64,000 nt of DNA from an uncultured Lachnospiraceae bacterium. GTDB taxonomy: Bacteria; Bacillota; Clostridia; Lachnospirales; Lachnospiraceae. Location of the stretch: contig CAJUMC010000014.1 in NCBI GenBank assembly GCA_910587085.1, positions 1 to 64,000 of the forward strand, in the 5' to 3' direction. Shown here piece after piece: positions 33,313 through 42,348 of this stretch (positions are counted from its first letter, which is position 1; the number at the start of each line of letters is the position of its first letter). The notes beneath the pieces are model-generated. The model saw only the letters and a program-made list of their open reading frames with translations. It was not told where the DNA came from and did no database searches. Both the position numbers and the translations under genes were made by a program.

Positions 33313-33627
33313 TTATTTATGATCCGGATCGTTTGCCAAAGAATGGGATTCCGTCGTTCCGCCTAAATTTCTGTGCAGCTCTTCATTACATTTCGCGCAG
33401 CGCATGACATACCACTTATAAGTGCCTTCTACGTTGCATATACTATAAAGCTGTTTGCCATCCAAATAAATGTTACGGTAAACCTTATGCTGATTGGTCC
33501 AATCCGTATATTCCACCCTGTTTTCTGGCGTATGAGGAGGACAATCCGTCGCCCTGATTTTCTGACCTGAAAAAGCAAGGCACATAGTTGCCGCCAATAC
33601 CACAGTAGCTATTCGTTTTCTTCTCAT
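33313..33627 (-). CDS. Small secreted four-Cys protein, copy 1
   Basis: A 104-residue precursor with a Sec signal peptide (RRKRIATVVLAATMCLAFSG) and a mature part of about 78 residues. It has CPPHT near the new N terminus, HKVYRNIYLDGKQLYSIC in the middle, a CAKC pair and the tail TESHSLANDPDHK. AAGGAGG directly precedes the ATG. A paralogue lies at 33753-34073 and the remains of a third at 36289-36412. The conserved Cys and His could bind zinc or form disulfides outside the membrane. I do not recognise a named family. It lies between two lipoprotein genes. Confidence 0.7.
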   Translation of the reverse strand: MRRKRIATVVLAATMCLAFSGQKIRATDCPPHTPENRVEYTDWTNQHKVYRNIYLDGKQLYSICNVEGTYKWYVMRCAKCNEELHRNLGGTTESHSLANDPDHK

Positions 33628-33752
33628 AAAAAACCTCCTTAAACAATTGCAAAATGCATTTCGTTTGTTTTCTGCATTCTCTCTTAAATTTTTAATATTT
33701 TTGCACTATTGTATAAAACGTATCTGCATCTGAAGTTCATTATATATGCTTA

Positions 33753-34073
33753 TCATTTGTGATCCGGGTCACTTGCCAGGGAATGCTTTTCAATCGTTTT
33801 TTCATCCACATGCAATTTCTCATTGCAGTCCATACAGTAAATACTATAACGTACTGCATTGTAACTCACCGTGCACACGCTGTAAACCTGTTTTCCATCA
33901 ACATACAGATTCCTGTATACTTTATGAGTTGTCGTCCAATGAGAAAGCGGCTCAGAAAATGTTTTGGTATTTGTATGCGGCGGGCAAGATGCTGCATTAA
34001 CATTCTGAACGGTAAAACCAAAACAAATAGCCAGGGCTAAAACCATAGTTACCAATCTTTTTTTCATATTCAA
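33753..34073 (-). CDS. Small secreted four-Cys protein, copy 2
   Basis: A 106-residue precursor closely related to the neighbouring 104-residue protein: Sec signal peptide (KKRLVTMVLALAICFGFTVQ) with likely cleavage after VNA, CPPHT, HKVYRNLYVDGKQVYSVC, a CMDC pair and the tail KHSLASDPDHK. GGAG lies 8 nt before the ATG. The two copies lie head to tail with about 125 bp between them, as expected from tandem duplication. The 60 bp upstream of this copy also match the upstream part of the relic at 36331-36412. Function unknown. Confidence 0.7.
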   Translation of the reverse strand: MNMKKRLVTMVLALAICFGFTVQNVNAASCPPHTNTKTFSEPLSHWTTTHKVYRNLYVDGKQVYSVCTVSYNAVRYSIYCMDCNEKLHVDEKTIEKHSLASDPDHK

Positions 34074-34208
34074 TTATCTCCATTCTGTACCGTTTTGAAC
34101 CAGCAGGACAGACAACGACACCAATCCGTCCTCCTATCAGCATTTCGTTAGAAGCAGATACGTTTCATTCCATCAATTTACAAAACCGTTCCTAATTTCC
34201 TTCTAAAA

Positions 34209-36209
34209 CTATTCTCCCCAATACATCTCTAGTTTCTGCTCTGTCCTTTTTATGTACTCCGAAAGCGTCATGGTTCCGGAAAACAGCTCATCAAATCCCT
34301 CCCCATAGATATCATAATCTACAGCAAAACCAATCTCCCCGTTCTCATAAGTCTTGTGCATGGTCTTATCCAGCACACCTTCTCCCTGCCAGTCCTTAAA
34401 AAACGGGAGTTCCTCACTCCGTGACAGATATGCCGCCAAAGCTGCAAGGTAAGCCCGTGCTTCATCCCTCCGCGACGAATCCGGATTTACCGCCAGATAA
34501 ACACAGTTGGCAATATTTCTGTCCTCAGCACCCAGTTTCGGCATCGAAATAAAGGCGGCATCCTCACCATATTGCTGTCTCGTATAATCACTGCCGAAAC
34601 CAAGCCATATAGGACCACCCACCGATTTTAAAATAAAATTATCCTCTGAAGCTTCCCCGCCGCAAGGTGTATTCCATATTTCAAACAGCGCAGTATACGC
34701 ATCCTGAAACGCTTCCCCTTCCAGTGTGTGATAACGCGTAAAATACTGATGCCCAAATACAGAAGTCAAAAAGCTTGGACGTGCTTCGATCCATTTCCTG
34801 GTTTCTTCTGTTGTACCGCGAATTTCCTGCGCAAATTCCTTCCAGGTAATCCCGTCATACAAAGAAAGTCCGGCTTCCTCTGCAGCCTTCTGTCTTATAA
34901 CCATCCCGAATATATTGACATCGACCGGAAGCATCCAGATCGTCCCGTCTTCCTTCGTCGCCGCCTCCCGCACAAAAGGAAAACACCGGTTCAGGTATTC
35001 CTCAATTTCCGGCACATCATTCAGTGGATAAAATACGCCGTTCTCCCGCAGGTTTCCGCCGCTGCCAAACAGTGTACTTCCCATGCACAGGTCGAAATCC
35101 TTATCTCTTGCCAGAATTTTCAAGGTAAGCTTATCGTCGGACAGTTCCACCCTGTTCATAGAATAGCCGCAGCCGTAAGGCGCATTCAGCGCTCCGTTTT
35201 CTTTTGATATAAAAGTCAGTTCCTCGTTGTTTCGCTGTACCGCAGCAAGCGGGAACGAAATCAGGCTGCCTGTCTGACGGCTGTGACAGTAAACACGTCC
35301 TCCGGTATAACCGGGCGCCATCAGGATTGTCATACTGTCCGGATACAGTTCCGCCTCCACCGAAAGCTGCCGGATATCCGAGAGCACAAGCCCCCGGGAG
35401 TTCAGGTTATAATCATAGATTACATCCTTCCCTCCATTGCAGGCAGCAAAACGGTCAAATTTATAGTTCTCCAGCCTGCTGATCACCTGCATGGAGTCCT
35501 TTGCCGGGTCATATTCCATCATGCAGTAACCATCCCCGGTCAGATAACCAAGAACAATCAGCGTTCCTGTTCCGCTCGCCGACATACTGACGGGAAAGTC
35601 AAATCCAAGCTGCACCAGTTCTTCTGCAGCAGGCAGGTATCCGACCAGACGCTCCCCCGAAAACGAATACCCCGAATCCGGAGCCTTTTCTATCTGCCAG
35701 TTCGGCGACTGTCCAAGCAGATATACCGCATCTCCCACTACCGCAAGCTGTCTGACATGGTCAAAATAGGAAAGCCCGCACAACATATCAATCTCTTTGT
35801 CTTCCGCAGAATAAGAAAATAAATACAGATCCATTCCATACTCTGCATTCTGTGCGGTAAAATACACCTGTTTCCCATCCTCCGATACCGCAAGCGCCTC
35901 AATCATGGAGTATTCTTCCCCCAGACCGACCCAGCCCTCATGTGTCCCCTGTTTATCAAAACAATGCAGCTGGTATTCTGGCTCCCCCTCTTCTGTCTGA
36001 TCAAAGTTTACGATGTACACAGTCCCATCCTCTGCTGCCGCATAGGCAAGCGGATTATACAGCGGGTATTCTACGATCAGTTCCTGAAGCGGAATGCCTG
36101 GCTCTGCCTGCTTCTTCCCGCAGGCAGAAAATCCAGAGAAAAGCAGGCATAACCCCGCAGCCATTAAGCAGCTTTTTATTTTCTTGTTTTTCATTACAAT
36201 ATATTTCAC
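34209..36209 (-). CDS. Lipoprotein combining a propeller-like domain with a solute-binding-like domain
   Basis: A 666-residue lipoprotein (signal peptide KNKKIKSCLMAAGLCLLFSG, lipobox FSAC, then GKK). Residues about 45-370 contain repeated blades (DGTVYIVNFDQ, KQVYFTAQNAEYG, GTLIVLGYLTGDGYC) that look like a beta-propeller. Residues about 380-666 resemble an extracellular solute-binding protein of the sugar type (WMLPVDVNIFGMVIRQKAAEEAGL, TWKEFAQEI, and repeated aromatic positions). No permease or ATPase of a sugar ABC importer is adjacent. A GTG at 36209 with AGAGGA 5 nt upstream is the annotated start; ATG 36194 is an alternative that still includes the whole signal peptide. Whether the second domain binds a sugar or has been repurposed for surface sensing is open. 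Confidence 0.65.
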   Translation of the reverse strand: MKYIVMKNKKIKSCLMAAGLCLLFSGFSACGKKQAEPGIPLQELIVEYPLYNPLAYAAAEDGTVYIVNFDQTEEGEPEYQLHCFDKQGTHEGWVGLGEEYSMIEALAVSEDGKQVYFTAQNAEYGMDLYLFSYSAEDKEIDMLCGLSYFDHVRQLAVVGDAVYLLGQSPNWQIEKAPDSGYSFSGERLVGYLPAAEELVQLGFDFPVSMSASGTGTLIVLGYLTGDGYCMMEYDPAKDSMQVISRLENYKFDRFAACNGGKDVIYDYNLNSRGLVLSDIRQLSVEAELYPDSMTILMAPGYTGGRVYCHSRQTGSLISFPLAAVQRNNEELTFISKENGALNAPYGCGYSMNRVELSDDKLTLKILARDKDFDLCMGSTLFGSGGNLRENGVFYPLNDVPEIEEYLNRCFPFVREAATKEDGTIWMLPVDVNIFGMVIRQKAAEEAGLSLYDGITWKEFAQEIRGTTEETRKWIEARPSFLTSVFGHQYFTRYHTLEGEAFQDAYTALFEIWNTPCGGEASEDNFILKSVGGPIWLGFGSDYTRQQYGEDAAFISMPKLGAEDRNIANCVYLAVNPDSSRRDEARAYLAALAAYLSRSEELPFFKDWQGEGVLDKTMHKTYENGEIGFAVDYDIYGEGFDELFSGTMTLSEYIKRTEQKLEMYWGE

Positions 36210-36790
36210 AACTATCCTCTGATTACCCCCTATAAAGTTCCGATCCCCAATATATCATTGAAAACTCTTATCACTTAAAACGAACTTTTCATTTGTGATC
36301 CGGATCGTCTGCCAGTGAATGTGATTCCGTTATGCAAGATTCCAGTCCATTCTGTACCGCTTCGAACCAGTGTCACAGGCAGCCGTACCGACCTGTTCCG
36401 CTATTGGCATAAAAATATTTTTTGCGGCATGGGACGTTCTATCCATACCATGTATTTTCCTGTAGTTTTAAAATAGCTGTGATTAAGAAATAACTTTATG
36501 ACTGGTATATTTATTATAAACCTATTATTTTTTTTGCAATAGTCTGACCGCCATCGGTTAATAAATGGCCGCAAATGGCATCTTTTTATAATCTATTTTT
36601 AAATTAATAACATATTTTTACTGTGAATTTATTTAAAATCTCCATCTAAATCGTTAACGTATATTGTCCGCCGGAATCCATGCGAAATTTCTAAAAAATC
36701 CGCTCTGCTGGTGCCGCAGCGCAATTTTTGACGGGACCGGGGCAGCATGCCAAAAAGCATTCTTCTGTCGCTTGTGTCCCTCCGCGGCGG
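36210..36790. other. Gene-poor, strongly A+T-rich region with a gene relic
   Basis: From about 36430 to 36680 the sequence is much richer in A+T than the flanks and shows no open frame with a ribosome site. The only coding trace is the relic at 36289-36412. The aminotransferase promoter follows at 36791. Confidence 0.6.
36289..36412 (-). pseudogene. Deleted third copy of the secreted four-Cys gene
   Basis: Positions 36289-36330 encode, on the minus strand, TESHSLADDPDHK plus a stop, the exact C-terminal tail of the 33313-33627 protein with one change. Immediately upstream, 36350-36412 matches the region upstream of the 33753-34073 gene (CCATTCTGTACCG then GAACCAG and ACAG). The signal peptide and body are missing, so about 290 bp were deleted. 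Confidence 0.75.
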
Positions 36791-36819
36791 TTGACTGACG
36801 GTTCCTGCTGTGCTATGAT
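36791..36819 (+). promoter_or_regulatory. Promoter of the aminotransferase gene
   Basis: TTGACT (36791-36796) and TATGAT (36814-36819) are 17 bp apart, about 70 bp before ATG 36892. Confidence 0.65.
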
Positions 36820-36891
36820 AACCGCAGAAATCAAAGCCGGCCGGCGTATCGCCTGTCCGGAGCCAAAAAGTATGCTTAACGGGGGTATGTT

Positions 36892-38076
36892 ATGTTTGCA
36901 AAGAATATGGTCGAGCTCGGCCAGAAACGTTCTACCATTCGGGAAATTTTTGAATATGGGAAAAAGCGCGCCGCAGAAATAGGCGCAGAAAATGTTTACG
37001 ATTTCAGTATCGGCAATCCGAGCGTACCCGCGCCGGACTGCGTCCGCCGGGCTGTAATCAGTGTTCTTGATACCGAGGGACCGGTGTCCGCACACAGCTA
37101 CACCAGCGCGCAGGGCGATTACGGGGTACGCGCCGCAATGGCGGAAGATCTGAACAGCCGCTTCGGCACGCATTTCCACGCTGATAATTTCTATATGACC
37201 GTGGGCGCGGCAGCTGCGCTTTCCTGCTGCTTTAAGGCGCTCTCCGAACCGGGGGACGAATTCATCGCCATCGCGCCGTTTTTCCCGGAATATCAGTGCT
37301 TTGTCGAGAAGGGAGCCGGCGCCCGGCTTGTTGTCGCAGAAGCGGACACCGCCGCCTTTCAGATTAATTTTGAACGTCTTGAAGCAGCGATCACGCCGCA
37401 CACAAAAGCCGTTATTATAAACTCGCCGAACAATCCGTCCGGCGCCGTTTATTCTGTGAAGACAATCCAGACGCTGGCCGCGCTACTGACTGAAAAAAGC
37501 GCGGCGTTCGGCCGGCCGATTTTTCTGATTTCGGATGAGCCTTACCGCGAGCTGGTCTACGGCGGGGTCCGTGTGCCGTTTATAACAAAATATTATAAGA
37601 ATACGCTGGTCTGCTACTCCTACAGCAAATCGCTTTCCCTGCCGGGCGAACGCATCGGCTATGTGCTTGTGCCGGACGAGCTGGAGGATGCCAAAACTGC
37701 CTACGCAGCAATCTGCGGTGCGGGCCGCTCCCTCGGCTATGTCAACGCGCCCAGCCTGTTTCAGCGGGTTGCAGCGGCCTGCGCCGGGCAGACCGCTGAT
37801 CTTGCCGTCTATGAGAAAAACCGGGATCTCCTGTACGAAGGCCTGGTCAGCCTCGGCTTTTCCTGCGTAAAGCCGGAAGGTGCGTTCTACATTTTTCCAC
37901 GCTCCCTGGAGCCGGATGCCTCCGCCTTCTGCCTCCGCGCCCGGAAATATGATCTGCTCCTCGTTCCTGGCGACGATTTCGGCTGTCCGGGACATGTCCG
38001 TATTTCCTACTGCGTCCCGACCAGCCGCATCGAACAGGCGCTGGAGCTGTTTAAAAGGCTGGCGCAGGAATACTGA
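36892..38076 (+). CDS. Pyridoxal-phosphate aminotransferase, class I/II
   Basis: A 394-residue fold-type I aminotransferase of the aspartate aminotransferase superfamily. Motifs are YDFSIGNPSVPAP at the N terminus, INSPNNPSGAVY with the substrate/PLP Asn, ISDEPYRELVY with the PLP-ring Asp and Tyr, and CYSYSKSLSLPGERIGY with the Schiff-base Lys. The length is normal. It transfers amino groups between an amino acid and a 2-oxo acid in the cytosol; substrate choice (Asp, aromatic or branched-chain) cannot be read. GGGGG lies 6 nt before the ATG and a promoter precedes it, so it is an independent unit. It is convergent with the ABC pair, with 26 bp between stop codons. Confidence 0.9.
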   Translation: MFAKNMVELGQKRSTIREIFEYGKKRAAEIGAENVYDFSIGNPSVPAPDCVRRAVISVLDTEGPVSAHSYTSAQGDYGVRAAMAEDLNSRFGTHFHADNFYMTVGAAAALSCCFKALSEPGDEFIAIAPFFPEYQCFVEKGAGARLVVAEADTAAFQINFERLEAAITPHTKAVIINSPNNPSGAVYSVKTIQTLAALLTEKSAAFGRPIFLISDEPYRELVYGGVRVPFITKYYKNTLVCYSYSKSLSLPGERIGYVLVPDELEDAKTAYAAICGAGRSLGYVNAPSLFQRVAAACAGQTADLAVYEKNRDLLYEGLVSLGFSCVKPEGAFYIFPRSLEPDASAFCLRARKYDLLLVPGDDFGCPGHVRISYCVPTSRIEQALELFKRLAQEY

Positions 38077-38102
38077 ATTGCGCAGGCATCAAAACCGTGT
38101 CT

Positions 38103-40106
38103 TCAGCCCTCCTGCTCCGTGTAATACTTGGCCTGCGCCGTCCAGAGCTGGAAATATTTTCCTTCCTTTTGTGCTGCCAGCTCATCATGAGAGCCTCTCT
38201 GCACAATCTGCCCGTGATCGAACACCGCAATCGTATCGCAGAACCGACAGGAGGAAAGACGATGACTGATAAACACCGAAGTTTTGTCCTTTACAATGCC
38301 GTCAAAAGTCTCATAGACCGCTGCCTCCGCCAGAGGATCAAGCGCCGCTGTCGGCTCATCAAGTATAACGAACGGTGCATCCTTGTACAGCGCCCGCGCC
38401 AGAGCAATTTTCTGCTCCTCCCCGCCGGAAAAATCAATCCCTTCCGAATCGTAGCCGCGCCCGATCGCCCGTTCCAGCACACCAGGTCTGCATTCCGCGG
38501 CAGCACTGCCGCCGCGCCTTCCTCCGGTATTCTTGTTGCTTCCTCCGGCTGCCGCCTTTTCCTCCGTTTGTCCGCTGCCGGCAGCCTCTGCCTCTGCCGC
38601 CGCATCAAGCTCCGCGAGCTTCTCTCCCAACCCGACCCGCTCAAGACAGTTGCGCACCCGCGCCGCATCAAAATCCAGCCCGGCAGCAACATTCTCCCCG
38701 AGCGGAAACTCAAACAGCGAATAATCCTGAAACACCACAGAAAACAGCTCCATATATTCCTGGTACCGGTACTTCGTGATATCAATCCCGTTTAACAGGA
38801 TTCTGCCCTCCGTCGGGTCATACAAACGGCAGAGAAGCTTGATAAAGGTCGTCTTGCCCGAGCCGTTCTCCCCGACGATCGCCAGCTTGTCACCGATTCT
38901 GAATTTCATATCAACATGGCGCAGCGCCCAGTTCTCCGTTCTCGGATACTGAAAGCCCACATCCTGAAATTCAATCTCATACTCAATATCATCCCGCTTC
39001 TCTACCGCCAGCGAACCCTGATACATATTTCTAGGCAGATCGAGATAACGGTAAAATTCTACAAGAAAATTATTATTATAACGCAGCCTTCCGATCACGG
39101 CCCCGATATTCGATACCGCATGAATAAAGCGTCCGACCGTCCCCTGGTACAGAACAAAGCTTCCGATGCCGAACACGCCGGTAAATGCTTTTGCCGCAAC
39201 AAAAATGAAGATGGCGATATTCAGCACCGCATCCAGAAGAACCGAAAGTATCCCGTATCGGATCTGAATCTGTTCTATTTTTGTGACCCACTCCGGATGA
39301 ACCTGAAATTTCTTTATGTCTTCCAGCACAATGCGGTGAAGGTTAAACAGTATCATATCCCTTGACCAGAGCTGGCTGTAGACACTGAAGCGCGCATTGC
39401 TCGCGGAAAGCCCGCTGAGCTCCTTTTGATTTTTTTCCGTACTTACCGCCGATATGCGGACAGAAAGCCATGTGTTCCCGGCAATCAAAAGAATAATGGC
39501 AGCGGCTGAGAACGGGGAATTGATAAAACCGAGAAATCCGCTGAAATTCCCTTTGGCCGCCACTGCAAACATGGATACCGTCAGAGAGACGGAAAAAACC
39601 ACATTGAAAAGCTCCCGCACCAGCCCGAAAAATGTCCATCGCAGAGAGTACAGCCCGCCGCCGAAAGAAACAAAATCATTTCGTATCTTTGAGCGAAGCA
39701 GAACGACATCCGGATTTTCCGTATGTTCAAAAGAATGCTCATTCTGCTTTGCCGCTACATATTCCTCATGCTGCTCCATCGTAAAGGCTTCCATTACGGT
39801 GCACTTTCCCTGCAGAAAGCGGCTGACCAGCGATATAACAAATGTACCCGCGGCCGTCACTGCGGCCAGAAACAGCAGCTGCCGCAGTCCTCTTCCTTCT
39901 GCCAGCCCGTTAATCAGCTCCGCGGACATGAAAAGCCCGAAATAAGGTGCGAACACCTCGAATACAATGCGGAGAAACTGACAGAGAAAATATCCGGGCA
40001 GCAGCTCATTCCAGATTTTCAGCGCCCTGGCAATCAGTTCCCATTCCTCGCGGAGCGAACGCTTTGCAGGTATATTTTTTTTCGATTCCCTCTCCTTCTT
40101 TTTCAT
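38103..40106 (-). CDS. ABC exporter half-subunit 1 with an insertion in its ATPase domain
   Basis: A 667-residue fused permease-ATPase of the MsbA/MdlB type with about six membrane helices (about 45-330). Walker A is VGENGSGKTTFIKLL near residue 415, Walker B and the signature are FSGGEEQKIALARALY and FVILDEPTAALDP, and the H-loop is SVFISHRLSS. A stretch of about 45 residues rich in Ala, Gly, Glu and Arg (about 492-542) is inserted just before the signature motif, where related proteins are compact. ATG 40106 is chosen for its AAAGGGG site; a GTG at 40127 overlaps the previous stop. With the upstream ABC gene it should form a heterodimer exporting a peptide, lipid or drug. Confidence 0.88.
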   Translation of the reverse strand: MKKKERESKKNIPAKRSLREEWELIARALKIWNELLPGYFLCQFLRIVFEVFAPYFGLFMSAELINGLAEGRGLRQLLFLAAVTAAGTFVISLVSRFLQGKCTVMEAFTMEQHEEYVAAKQNEHSFEHTENPDVVLLRSKIRNDFVSFGGGLYSLRWTFFGLVRELFNVVFSVSLTVSMFAVAAKGNFSGFLGFINSPFSAAAIILLIAGNTWLSVRISAVSTEKNQKELSGLSASNARFSVYSQLWSRDMILFNLHRIVLEDIKKFQVHPEWVTKIEQIQIRYGILSVLLDAVLNIAIFIFVAAKAFTGVFGIGSFVLYQGTVGRFIHAVSNIGAVIGRLRYNNNFLVEFYRYLDLPRNMYQGSLAVEKRDDIEYEIEFQDVGFQYPRTENWALRHVDMKFRIGDKLAIVGENGSGKTTFIKLLCRLYDPTEGRILLNGIDITKYRYQEYMELFSVVFQDYSLFEFPLGENVAAGLDFDAARVRNCLERVGLGEKLAELDAAAEAEAAGSGQTEEKAAAGGSNKNTGGRRGGSAAAECRPGVLERAIGRGYDSEGIDFSGGEEQKIALARALYKDAPFVILDEPTAALDPLAEAAVYETFDGIVKDKTSVFISHRLSSCRFCDTIAVFDHGQIVQRGSHDELAAQKEGKYFQLWTAQAKYYTEQEG

Positions 40107-40123
40107 TCTGAGCCCCTTTCGTT

Positions 40124-42022
40124 TCACAACTGTTCCTGCAGCTCTCCGGTCTGCCCCGGCTGCACGTTTTCCCTGTAATACCTGCTTTGTACATCAAACA
40201 AGCCCCGGTATATTCCGTCCGCTGCCATCAGCTCATCATGCGTTCCCACCTCCGCAAAACGGGCACCTTCCAGCAGGAAGATCCGGTCGCAGAACCGGGT
40301 TGAAGCAAGCCGGTGAGAGATAAAAACCGAAGTTGCGTCCTCAGCGATCTCCCTGTATTTATGGTAAATCCGGTCCTCCGCAATCGGATCGAGCGCCGCC
40401 GTCGGCTCGTCAAGAAGGATACAGCGCGGATTTTTATAGAGAAGGCGGGCCAGAAGGAGCTTTTGCGTCTCCCCTCCCGAAAGCTCTGTGCCCTCCCGGC
40501 TCAGCTCCCGGCCGAGCGGTGTTTCTGCCCCCAGCGGAAGGGACGCAATTTTTTCCGACAATCCCGACAGCTCAATGCTCCGCTCCAGTTTTCCGCGGTC
40601 AATTTCATCCTTCTCGCCCGCACACGCGATATTCCTCGCGATGGAGACCGGAAGAAATGAAAAGACCTGCGGTACCAGACCAAACAGCGTATACATTTCA
40701 TCGCGGTTGTATTCGTAAAGCGTATGCCCGTCCAGCAGAATTTCCCCCTCGTCCGGAAGAAGCAGCCCGCACATCAGACGGATGAGCGTCGTTTTTCCCG
40801 CGCCGTTTACGCCGACGAGCGCTACCTTCTCCCCCGCCTCAATTTTAAACGATATATCATCCAGAACCTTTTTCTCCCCCTTCGGATAGCGGAAGGACAC
40901 ATGCTTGAATTCAATGGAAAACGGTTTTGCCGGAACCGGTATCCCCTCCCCGTGATTCAGCTTTCCGGTTGCCTCCAGCCCCTCACGATAATCCGATACC
41001 TGCAGGGCGCCGTCTAAAACGCGGTTCACAGTCCACAGTATGCTGCTCATCAGCCCTGCCATCGAGGTGATCGCCGAAAAATAGAGCACGAATGAAGCAG
41101 CATCCAGTTCTCCTGCAGCAGCCTTGGTAATCAGAAACGCATAAGCGGCCCCGTCCCGGATCAGAACGACCAGAAAACCCGCTGCTGCTGCCATTATGCT
41201 GCGCCGCTCACATTTCCATTTTTCTCTTCTCGCCTGCCCGAGCAGACGCATAAAGCGCTCGTGAAGGCTGTCCTGCATCTGATACAGACGGATATCCTTC
41301 GCAAATCGAAAATCCCAGGAGGTTCCGAGGGTTGCATACTTTATTTTTTTGTCGATTCGATTCCGGATATCCTGTGACTCCCAGTTTTTCTTCCGCTCCC
41401 ATGCCCCGGCTGCATAGCTGACTGCGCTGCCCGCTGCAAGCAGCAGAAGGATCACCGGATGCAGCATGGAGATCACCGAGCCGAACAGAACAAAATTCAG
41501 CACGGTTCCGGCAAGATTGGCAAAATCCATCGGAAAATGAACTCCCGCCGTATGATTGTTGCTGATCGCTGCTTCTCCCCGCTGATCCAGTTTTGCCACC
41601 TCGGAATCATAGTTAAGATAATTGTCCCTTGTGCGCTGGTACTCATTGTACATATAAATCATCCGCATCAGGACAAAATGCTCCGAGCTCCCAATTTTTG
41701 TTGTAATAACCAGATTGGCGAGGTCAAAGCACAGCTTTGTCAGCAAAAATCCCAGTATTACCAGCGCTACATACGAAAAGCTCTTCTGCGCCCCCAGGGC
41801 CCGCAACACGGCAGGCGGCATATACAGCGCAAGCGCTGACAGAATCACGGTCAGCGGCACGGTTAAAAACCCGGTAAACGCCAGCCCCCGCTCCGTCTGC
41901 CATAAAAGGCGGTAGATATAGGCGACGCAGGAAAACAGGCCGTATTTCGGCTTTCGCTTCGCTGTATCGGCATTTTCTGACTTCTTGTCTCTTTTTTCTT
42001 TTCTTGGTTCTTTTTTCGCCAT
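40124..42022 (-). CDS. ABC exporter half-subunit 2
   Basis: A 632-residue fused permease-ATPase, the first gene of the exporter pair. A highly basic N terminus (AKKEPRKEKRDKKSEN) precedes about six membrane helices. The ATPase part has Walker A VGVNGAGKTTLIRLM near 407, signature LSGGETQKLLLARLLY near 514, Walker B CILLDEPTAALDP and SVFISHRLAS. ATG 42022 is preceded by AGGGGG; the frame is open 24 codons further without a site. The next gene begins within about 20 bp, so the two are translated together. Just upstream lie a terminator and the GHKL kinase/LytTR regulator genes, which probably control this exporter. The substrate is unknown. Confidence 0.88.
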   Translation of the reverse strand: MAKKEPRKEKRDKKSENADTAKRKPKYGLFSCVAYIYRLLWQTERGLAFTGFLTVPLTVILSALALYMPPAVLRALGAQKSFSYVALVILGFLLTKLCFDLANLVITTKIGSSEHFVLMRMIYMYNEYQRTRDNYLNYDSEVAKLDQRGEAAISNNHTAGVHFPMDFANLAGTVLNFVLFGSVISMLHPVILLLLAAGSAVSYAAGAWERKKNWESQDIRNRIDKKIKYATLGTSWDFRFAKDIRLYQMQDSLHERFMRLLGQARREKWKCERRSIMAAAAGFLVVLIRDGAAYAFLITKAAAGELDAASFVLYFSAITSMAGLMSSILWTVNRVLDGALQVSDYREGLEATGKLNHGEGIPVPAKPFSIEFKHVSFRYPKGEKKVLDDISFKIEAGEKVALVGVNGAGKTTLIRLMCGLLLPDEGEILLDGHTLYEYNRDEMYTLFGLVPQVFSFLPVSIARNIACAGEKDEIDRGKLERSIELSGLSEKIASLPLGAETPLGRELSREGTELSGGETQKLLLARLLYKNPRCILLDEPTAALDPIAEDRIYHKYREIAEDATSVFISHRLASTRFCDRIFLLEGARFAEVGTHDELMAADGIYRGLFDVQSRYYRENVQPGQTGELQEQL

Positions 42023-42151
42023 AATCCCCCTCTTCTCTTTTCCGTTTGGCGCGGTGTTTCCTGTCCCGGACTGCCTGCGTCTGCCTAGCAGCAATGTGCC
42101 GCTTTTTTCGGCTCTTCACCGGCGGTATCTCACAATATACCATTTACCTGC

Positions 42152-42201
42152 AAAAAAAGAGCATTTCGTGTCCCAAACGCTGTTTTGGGTGAACGAAATG
42201 C
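42152..42201 (-). terminator. Terminator of the sensor kinase operon
   Basis: A hairpin with outer arms GCATTTCGT and ACGAAATGC and an inner CCCAAA/TTTGGG pairing (42161-42201) is followed on the minus strand by TCTTTTTTT. It lies about 150 bp after the GHKL kinase stop and just upstream of the ABC pair, separating the two units, possibly only partly. Confidence 0.75.
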
Positions 42202-42348
42202 AGAATTTATAAGCTCTCCGCCGCGAAAATTATATAATGCCTCTTTTGCTTTACACACCAAAAGCCGCGGCAGAACAGGCTGTTATACACAAAATATCGG
42301 GAAATATCAAAGCCGCCTGCCCCCTCCCAAAAGGCTCCGGAAGGATAA

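Noticed and set aside
7136..36209. A shared 15-bp string (CAATATATTTCACAA on the plus strand) just upstream of the GH13 and 666-residue lipoprotein genes
   Set aside because: A few 15-mer matches are expected by chance in 64 kb, and in the second case it overlaps the start codon. It is not enough to claim a regulatory site.
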